Made by a program: the position numbers and the translations under genes
Notes under the pieces: generated by a model
The model's input: only the letters and a program-made list of their open reading frames with translations
What the model was told of the DNA's origin: nothing
Database searches by the model: none
Source of the DNA: Candidatus Poribacteria bacterium
Lineage (GTDB): Bacteria > Poribacteria > WGA-4E > PCPOR2b
Length of the DNA stretch: 11,293 nt
NCBI GenBank assembly: GCA_027296925.1
Contig: JAPUIP010000586.1
Span: 1 to 11,293, forward strand
Direction of reading: 5' to 3'
In this document: positions 7,431 through 11,293 of the stretch, piece after piece
Layout: each line of letters begins with the position of its first letter
How positions within the stretch are numbered: the first letter of the stretch is position 1

Positions 7431-7907
7431 TCAAGTGTGAAGGTAAAGATTGTAGGGGCGATTGAGACCATCCGCATCCCCTTGATCCAACATCAGCATT
7501 GGTGCGCCACTGAGAACGCGTCGAGCGACGCACTGATTCAGCGCGGGGATCTCTTCCGACGTGAATGCTTCGATTTCCTTGAGGGTGAAGTAATTTGCCG
7601 CATCAACCTCGCGTCCATCAGGGGTTGGATAATCATAGGGATGGAGCGGCGTCATTTTGAAGATGAGATAGGTGGAGTTATCGCCTTCTTTCACACGGTG
7701 TCGCACCCCAAGCAGCCCATCGACCTTCGCGCGGATGCCGGTTTCCTCATAAACCTCGCGAACGACGCTCTCGTGCGCGCATTCGTGAAGTTTGACATAT
7801 CCACCCGGAATCTGCCATTTCTTCGCACCGTAGGTGTGGTGGACCAGCAGCAATCGTCTATCGCGGACAACGGCCCCGCCAACGCCGAGGGTAAATTTCC
7901 CATCCAT
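7431..7907 (-). CDS. Nudix hydrolase
   Basis: A 158-residue Nudix protein. The signature is complete: Gly36, Glu42, Arg50-Glu51, Glu54-Glu55 and Gly57 fit GX5EX7REUXEEXGU, with the typical WQIPGGYVKLHE lead-in. Such enzymes hydrolyse nucleoside diphosphates linked to another group, clearing damaged nucleotides or cutting sugar nucleotides and cofactors; the substrate is not predictable here. ATG 7907 is chosen because AAAGGA lies upstream and the fold begins at once (MDGKFTLGVGG); an earlier in-frame start at 7982 would overlap the upstream gene. It begins 13 bp after the broken oxidoreductase and probably shares its promoter. Confidence 0.9.
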   Translation of the reverse strand: MDGKFTLGVGGAVVRDRRLLLVHHTYGAKKWQIPGGYVKLHECAHESVVREVYEETGIRAKVDGLLGVRHRVKEGDNSTYLIFKMTPLHPYDYPTPDGREVDAANYFTLKEIEAFTSEEIPALNQCVARRVLSGAPMLMLDQGDADGLNRPYNLYLHT

Positions 7908-7920
7908 ACACGATTCCTTT

Positions 7921-9125
7921 TCAGAGACCCCACCGTTCGTTGATTTCGTCCTGGTAGTCCGTGATCTTGTCATTATAGACATCGTCGAATTTCACCGCCT
8001 GTCCACACCAGCCGGACTCGTAGATTGCGTTGCAGACGGCTTGGGCTTTCAGTCCATCGGTGCCATCGAGTTCAGGACGGCGACGAGTGCGGACCGCGTC
8101 CAGAAAATCGTAGAGCTCGAGCATGACGCCGTCGGTGATGCCGTGTGGAAACAGTCGTTCCTTTTCTTCATCACCAAGGCTTTCCATGTACGCATTTTCC
8201 AGCGTATCTTTATCCTGCTTTGTTCCATCCCACAGTTGCAGTTCAGGAGACTCCGGGTAGCCGCCATGATTGTAGATGGAGCCGAGGCTACCGTGATAGC
8301 TGTTATAGCTGATGCCATGTCCCGGGGCAGCACCGGTGTTGACCCATTGACCGATCACGCCGCTCTTAAACGTGATTGTCGCCAGCGCTGTGTCCTCGAC
8401 CATTTGTGGAATGTGGACCCCGTCTGCATCTTTGAACTGGAATTGGTTCAGACTTTCCGACCGGGCATAGATCGCGTCAGGTTCGCCAAAGAAGGAGATC
8501 AGTAGATCGACATAGTGGACCCGCCATCGATGATGCCGTTGCCACCGCTGGTCAACTTGCTTTTCCGCCACGTCGTTCGCTCCTCCCGGAGGCGATTTCC
8601 GGGCTCGCTGTTGACCCCGCCGATGCTCTGCCGAAAGAACATACGCGGTTGCCCGATTCGCTTCTCCTTGTTAATCAGCCATTCCACCGTGCGCGGGCCA
8701 ACCCAGCGACGGACTTGCTCGGCGACAGCAAGGATGCGGTTGTGGGAAGCAGCGCTCTCAATCATCTTTCTTCCGGCGCGAACTGTGACTCCAAGTGGCT
8801 TCTCGACAATCGCATCCACTCCAGCTTCAAAACAGGCTATCGCAAGCGTGTGATGGAGAAAATGTGGCCCGCAAATGTCGGCGGCATTCAATGTCTCTTG
8901 ATCGAGCATTTTGTCGATGTCTGTGTAGACTTCGGGTGGTGTGCCCTCTTGAATCTCGGCAGTTTTGGCGGCAAACGCATTCGCCCGATCCGAATTCACA
9001 TCGCACATCGCCACAAAATCGAAGAGGTCGAGCCCTCATGCCTTGAGACGAATTTAGGCATTCAAATGGGCTGCCGCCATCCCTCCACACCCAACCATAG
9101 CCAGTCTGACCTTATCTACTTTCAT
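7921..9125 (-). pseudogene. Gfo/Idh/MocA family oxidoreductase, broken by two stops and a frameshift
   Basis: The reading starts at ATG 9125 with a Rossmann motif, VGCGGMAAAH (residues 11-20), and contains the family's EKP motif (VEKPLG, Lys about 109) and a C-terminal half typical of NAD(P)-dependent sugar or inositol dehydrogenases. The frame is cut by TAA at 9054-9056 (codon 24) and TGA at 9036-9038 (codon 30), both inside otherwise family-like sequence. One base is missing at 8520-8522: the expected IIDGGVHYVDLL is restored by adding a base to a run of three Cs (Gs on the coding strand). Repaired, it would be 401 residues, a normal length. The best remaining open pieces are 8499-9014 and 7921-8571. 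It has a strong promoter and a plausible ribosome site. Two stops plus a shift favour a real pseudogene, but the homopolymer site could be a sequencing error. Confidence 0.85.
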
Positions 9126-9174
9126 AAAAGAAGATTCTCCCAGTCTGAAATCACTCCTTCATTTTTCTCTAACA

Positions 9175-9203
9175 ATCATACCATGCTGCGGAAAAAAGGT
9201 CAA
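9175..9203 (-). promoter_or_regulatory. sigma70-type promoter of the oxidoreductase pseudogene/Nudix unit
   Basis: On the minus strand TTGACC (9203-9198) and TATGAT (9180-9175) are 17 bp apart, and TGG precedes the -10, giving an extended -10 as well. Transcription would start near 9168, about 43 nt before the ATG at 9125. The promoter looks intact although the gene it drives is broken. Confidence 0.8.
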
Positions 9204-9225
9204 TGCTCAATAATACCGTTTTTAG

Positions 9226-9246
9226 TTTCAAATGCGCGCATTGAAA
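9226..9246. promoter_or_regulatory. bulged palindrome, candidate operator
   Basis: TTTCA (9226-9230) and ATGCG (9232-9236) mirror CGCAT (9237-9241) and TGAAA (9242-9246), with one extra A at 9231. The core AATGCGCGCATT (9231-9242) is a perfect 12-bp palindrome. It lies between the two divergent promoters, just upstream of the minus-strand -35, so it could serve either. Confidence 0.45.
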
Positions 9247-9271
9247 ATCGCGCTACCGTCTCATTTCAAAC

Positions 9272-9297
9272 TGCAAATGGTATAATTAGGCTTTGCA
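9272..9297 (+). promoter_or_regulatory. extended -10 promoter of the ATP-grasp gene flanked by an inverted repeat
   Basis: TGGTATAAT (9278-9286) is an extended -10 element with a perfect TATAAT; no good -35 is present, as expected for this class. TGCAAA (9272-9277) and TTTGCA (9292-9297) are exact inverted copies whose centres are 20 bp apart, enclosing the -10 box. This suits a dimeric repressor covering the promoter. Confidence 0.6.
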
Positions 9298-9437
9298 CAG
9301 ATTCACGACTGGATTCTTGGTTCTGGCGCGAATTTTGCCCAGTTTGTTCACGGTATCGGACACGAGTTATGCGCAGTCTCAACTGTTCCGAATTATACAT
9401 GATTTCGCTAAGTCTTGGCAACGTATGACCCCAACTG

Positions 9438-9451
9438 TTCTCCCAGGAGAA
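9438..9451 (+). promoter_or_regulatory. hairpin overlapping the ATP-grasp Shine-Dalgarno
   Basis: TTCTC (9438-9442) pairs with GAGAA (9447-9451) around a CCAG loop, and the Shine-Dalgarno AGGAG (9445-9449) lies in the loop and 3' arm. The stem is only 5 bp, so any effect on translation is likely mild. Confidence 0.3.
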
Positions 9452-9457
9452 TCTCCG

Positions 9458-10714
9458 ATGAATACGGACAAGAAACGCATTCTGCTTCTCCTTCCCACGA
9501 AAACGTACCGGGCAACGGACTTTCTGGCGGCGGCATCGCAGTTAGATGTAGAAGTAGTCGTTGGATGCAATCGCCGGCAGACATTGTCCGACCTCTCACC
9601 GCGAAAGTCGCTTGTGGTCAACTTTAATATGCTAGAAGAGGCAACACAGCAGATCGTGGCGTTTGCGGAAACCGATCCGATCCACGCGGTTGTGGGCGCT
9701 GATGACGACACGACCATTCTGGCGGCGATGGCGTCGAAGGCCCTGTCCCTACCACATAACACTGTCGCGTCCGCCTATGCCACACGAAACAAGCATCGGA
9801 TGCGAAAACTCCTCGCGGAAGCGGGCATTGCCTCACCCCGCTTCGATCTGGTTTCAATCGATGACGACCCCACGAAGATCTCCGCTCGCGTGAGTTTTCC
9901 CTGTGTCCTCAAGCCCCTCACCCTCGCTGCGAGTCGTGGTGTCATCCGCGCGAACAATCCGGCGGAGTTTGTAGCAGCATTTCATCGCGTAGTTGCCATC
10001 TTACAAACGCCTGATGTTGCGGCTCAGGGAAAGCCAGAGGCACGGCAGATACTTGTTGAAGCTTTTATACCGGGTATCGAGGTTGCGCTTGAGGGCATCT
10101 TGACGCGGGGACGGCTCAAAGTCCTGGCCATCTTCGATAAACCAGATCCGTTGGATGGCCCCTTTTTTGAGGAAACGTTCTATATCACTCCGTCACGATT
10201 ACCGGCCAATACGCAAGAGAAAATCGCTGACTGCACGGCACGAGCGGCAGAAGCACTCGGTTTGCGGGAAGGGCCAGTCCACGCGGAACTTCGGCTCAAC
10301 GATGAGGAGACGTGGATTGTGGAAGTCGCCGGACGGTCGATTGGTGGGCTCTGTGCGCGGACGTTACGCTTCGGTACGGGCATCTCGCTGGAGGAACTCA
10401 TCATTAGACACGCTGTCGGGATAGAGGTCGAGTCGTTGCAGCGCGAACGGCAACCGGCGGGTGTGATGATGATTCCGATTCCTCACGCCGGCATTCTCCG
10501 CGAGGTGCGAGGCAGCAACGAAGCGAAACAGGTTGACGGAATCGAGGAGATTACTATCAGTATACCGATTGGACAGGAGGTTGTTCCCCTGCCAGAGGGG
10601 ACGCGGTACCTCGGGTTTATCTTCGCGAGAGGTGGAACACCCGAAAGCGTCGAGGCAGCCCTGCGGGAAGCCCATCGCCGGCTGGCGTTCGTCATTACGG
10701 CGCATGAAGTGTGA
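9458..10714 (+). CDS. ATP-grasp ligase, L-amino acid ligase-like
   Basis: A 418-residue ATP-grasp enzyme. An N-terminal Rossmann-like domain (1-100) precedes the ATP-grasp core: NKHRMRKLL (111-119), the ATP-binding Lys152 in VLKP, SRGV (159-162), Glu201 in LVEAF, and Mg-binding Glu277 (HAELRL) and Glu289 (VEVAGRSIGG). The C-terminal region (about 305-418) resembles the closing domain of L-amino acid ligases such as BacD. The family joins a carboxylate to an amine through an acyl phosphate, often making dipeptides or modified amino acids; carboxylase-like members also exist, so the product is unknown. ATG 9458 is chosen for AGGAG 8 nt upstream; the longer in-frame starts at 9293 and 9425 lack such a site and add unrelated sequence. 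It is monocistronic, with the divergent neighbour broken. Confidence 0.88.
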   Translation: MNTDKKRILLLLPTKTYRATDFLAAASQLDVEVVVGCNRRQTLSDLSPRKSLVVNFNMLEEATQQIVAFAETDPIHAVVGADDDTTILAAMASKALSLPHNTVASAYATRNKHRMRKLLAEAGIASPRFDLVSIDDDPTKISARVSFPCVLKPLTLAASRGVIRANNPAEFVAAFHRVVAILQTPDVAAQGKPEARQILVEAFIPGIEVALEGILTRGRLKVLAIFDKPDPLDGPFFEETFYITPSRLPANTQEKIADCTARAAEALGLREGPVHAELRLNDEETWIVEVAGRSIGGLCARTLRFGTGISLEELIIRHAVGIEVESLQRERQPAGVMMIPIPHAGILREVRGSNEAKQVDGIEEITISIPIGQEVVPLPEGTRYLGFIFARGGTPESVEAALREAHRRLAFVITAHEV

Positions 10715-10755
10715 TACGTGATTGGGATTCGTAACAGGAGTTGCGAATTAGAAGA

Positions 10756-10789
10756 AGCATCGATCGTAGAGCCCCAGACGACCGATGCT
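10756..10789 (-). terminator. strong hairpin, terminator-like on the minus strand
   Basis: AGCATCG (10756-10762) pairs with CGATGCT (10783-10789), and TCGT (10764-10767) with ACGA (10778-10781), around a 10-nt loop. The position between the stems is an A.C mismatch in plus-strand RNA but a G.U wobble in minus-strand RNA, giving a 12-bp stem followed there by UCUUCUAAUU. On the plus strand it lies 41 nt after the ATP-grasp stop and could serve that gene too, though without a U-tract. Confidence 0.6.
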
Positions 10790-10929
10790 CTGGGTTGACG
10801 CCGCGACTCTGCATTGGGCGTTCCTCCGAGACCGAATCCATTCTTGCGCTCTATCTGATCGGTATGTTATGATAACGCTTGTTATTGACTTTTTCACTTT
10901 ATCAGATTTAGAAACCGAGTTACAAGTCT

Positions 10930-10950
10930 TATACGGAAAAATTCCGTATA
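10930..10950. repeat. 21-bp palindrome, copy 1 of 2
   Basis: TATACGGAA (10930-10938) and TTCCGTATA (10942-10950) are perfect 9-bp inverted arms around AAA. A near copy begins exactly 40 bp further on. Relative to the predicted minus-strand start near 10961 it occupies about +12 to +32, a typical place for a second operator. Confidence 0.7.
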
Positions 10951-10967
10951 GCATCATAAAATGAGGT

Positions 10968-10996
10968 ATTATACGGCAAAAATTCCGTATACTCAA
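10968..10996 (-). promoter_or_regulatory. minus-strand promoter overlaid by palindrome copy 2
   Basis: On the minus strand TTGAGT (10996-10991) and a perfect TATAAT (10973-10968) are 17 bp apart. Palindrome copy 2 (10970-10991: TATACGG and CCGTATA as arms, 10970-10976 and 10985-10991) fills the spacer and overlaps the -10 box. A protein bound here would block the promoter. Confidence 0.55.
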
Positions 10997-11027
10997 TAGT
11001 TATACGAGTTTTTCACTTATGAACCCA

Positions 11028-11079
11028 GGCGCCTTGAACTGAAGTTCAGGCTCAAAGCCAAAGTCGTCTGAAGACGACT
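11028..11079 (-). terminator. hairpin cluster ending the partial minus-strand gene
   Basis: AGTCGTC (11062-11068) and GACGACT (11073-11079) form a perfect 7-bp stem with a 4-nt loop, followed on the minus strand by TTGGCTTT. This lies 40 nt beyond the stop of the partial gene and could terminate it. Next comes a second stem, TGAACT/AGTTCA (11035-11040/11043-11048), extended by GCC/GGC with one bulged T. The cluster may instead mark the end of an insertion element. Confidence 0.45.
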
Positions 11080-11119
11080 AATAACCTTTGTAGTTTAAAT
11101 TGCGACTATTTTGTGGGAA

Positions 11120-11293
11120 TTAGACCGGGTTTTCAGTCGTCAATCTTTGGTTGATGAAAGTCGCTATCCCTCGCGTCAACCAGTTGTCGCCAAGCCCGGT
11201 CAAAACCCGGTCTACTGAACTCCAGAACGGTTCTAACACCTCCGTTATCTCCGCCTCAATCGACTCTAATGTCTCAAAAATCTGGTTGCTGAC
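11120..11293 (-). CDS. C-terminal end of a protein, possibly a DDE (IS630-type) transposase (5' truncated by window)
   Basis: Read on the minus strand from the window edge, the frame is open for 57 codons to a TAA at 11122-11120. The pattern NQIFETLESIEAEITEVL, then a Trp, then VLTGLGDNWLTRG resembles the last helix and tail of IS630-type transposases, where a 'F..L..IE..I...L...W......V..L.G..W' run is common. This is recognition by eye of a short tail, so the family is tentative. A terminator-like hairpin follows 40 nt after the stop. A 13-bp inverted repeat lies inside this segment, its left copy overlapping the stop codon. Confidence 0.45.
   Translation of the reverse strand, partial: VSNQIFETLESIEAEITEVLEPFWSSVDRVLTGLGDNWLTRGIATFINQRLTTENPV
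11121..11214. repeat. 13-bp perfect inverted repeat with TA at both ends
   Basis: TAGACCGGGTTTT (11121-11133) is exactly mirrored by AAAACCCGGTCTA (11202-11214). Inside, TGGTTGA (11148-11154) mirrors TCAACCA (11176-11182), and CCCGGTC is repeated directly at 11195-11201 and 11206-11212. TA at the outer ends is what a TA-targeting element would leave, but the segment reads as coding on the minus strand. Confidence 0.6.

Larger units (their letters stand above)
9126..9457. other. divergent control region between oxidoreductase pseudogene and ATP-grasp gene
   Basis: This 332-bp gene-free stretch holds a promoter on each strand (9175-9203 minus, 9278-9286 plus), a bulged 21-bp dyad (9226-9246), a TGCAAA/TTTGCA dyad (9272-9297) and a leader of about 165 nt before the ATP-grasp start. 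TTTCAAA is repeated directly at 9226-9232 and 9264-9270, each copy lying in or next to a dyad. I see no small gene in it. Confidence 0.6.
10746..10961 (-). ncRNA. possible small transcript between a palindrome-covered promoter and a terminator hairpin
   Basis: The minus-strand promoter at 10996-10968 predicts a start near 10961, and the terminator-like hairpin at 10789-10756 predicts an end near 10746, for a transcript of about 215 nt. The stretch can be read as a 69-codon ORF from ATG 10957, but its composition (many Arg, Cys and Ser, no recognisable fold) does not look like a protein. It may be a small RNA, or a decayed gene that keeps its control signals, such as an antitoxin or repressor gene. 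Expression is inferred from signals only. Confidence 0.3.

Noticed and set aside
9036..9056. In-frame TGA and TAA read as recoding (selenocysteine or readthrough)
   Set aside because: Family members do not carry selenocysteine here, a TAA lies nearby, and a separate frameshift is present downstream, so simple decay fits better.
8649..9428. 259-codon plus-strand ORF opposite the oxidoreductase
   Set aside because: The minus strand carries recognisable Gfo/Idh/MocA sequence here (VEKPLG and more), and the plus-strand product is low in order and lacks motifs.
10885..10914. Plus-strand promoter TTGACT with TAGAAA 18 bp on
   Set aside because: The -10 match is poor and no plus-strand gene follows before the window ends.
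10930..10991. CRISPR-like spacing of the two palindromes
   Set aside because: Only two imperfect copies, each self-complementary, with a 19-bp gap and no cas genes.
10748..10996. 82-codon minus-strand ORF starting at TTG
   Set aside because: The TTG is the -35 box of the predicted promoter and the palindromes form much of its first codons; composition is not protein-like. Kept only as a possible transcript.

Overview
The window reads as bacterial chromosomal DNA of middling G+C from an accessory, catabolism-rich genome. It combines an HpcH/HpaI-type aldolase, an enolase-superfamily sugar-acid dehydratase, a PhyH-type dioxygenase, a Gfo/Idh/MocA oxidoreductase, an L-amino-acid-ligase-like ATP-grasp enzyme and a eukaryote-like (GH13_8) glycogen branching enzyme. 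Such a mix is familiar from Candidatus Poribacteria, Planctomycetes/Lentisphaerae and similar environmental bacteria. Poribacteria is my best guess, from gene content only. I see no tRNA, rRNA or CRISPR array.

Layout. 1-147: the 3' end of an unrecognised gene (+). 185-213: a strong sigma70 promoter driving a lone HpcH/HpaI-family aldolase (305-1192, +). 1206-1241: a large hairpin between convergent genes. 1293-2408: a mandelate racemase/muconate lactonizing-type enzyme (-), whose start codon lies 15 bp from that of a divergent tandem-GNAT acetyltransferase (2424-3329, +). 3371-7279: a probable minus-strand operon, in transcription order winged-helix protein (DUF2582-like), glgB, a GNAT_acetyltran-type acetyltransferase and a PhyH dioxygenase. 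7310-7350: operator-like repeats in front of that operon. 7431-7907: a Nudix hydrolase (-), just downstream of a Gfo/Idh/MocA oxidoreductase that is broken by two stop codons and one frameshift (7921-9125, -). 9126-9457: a divergent control region with a good promoter on each strand and several dyads. 9458-10714: an ATP-grasp ligase (+).

The last 580 bp hold no intact gene but much structure. There is a minus-strand promoter overlaid by a palindrome that recurs 40 bp downstream, and a hairpin about 200 nt further on whose G.U wobble and trailing U-rich stretch fit a terminator on the same strand. Together they could make a small RNA or be the remains of a self-repressed gene. A hairpin cluster follows, and at the window edge lies the 3' end of an unlisted minus-strand gene resembling the tail of a DDE (possibly IS630-type) transposase, containing a 13-bp perfect inverted repeat.

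Functionally the window suggests sugar-acid and polyol catabolism (aldolase, dehydratase, oxidoreductase remnant) beside alpha-glucan storage (GlgB). I do not recognise a known defence or mobile system. The most novel-looking material is regulatory: the winged-helix/glgB pair with its repeat cluster, and the palindrome-controlled unit at 10746-10996.
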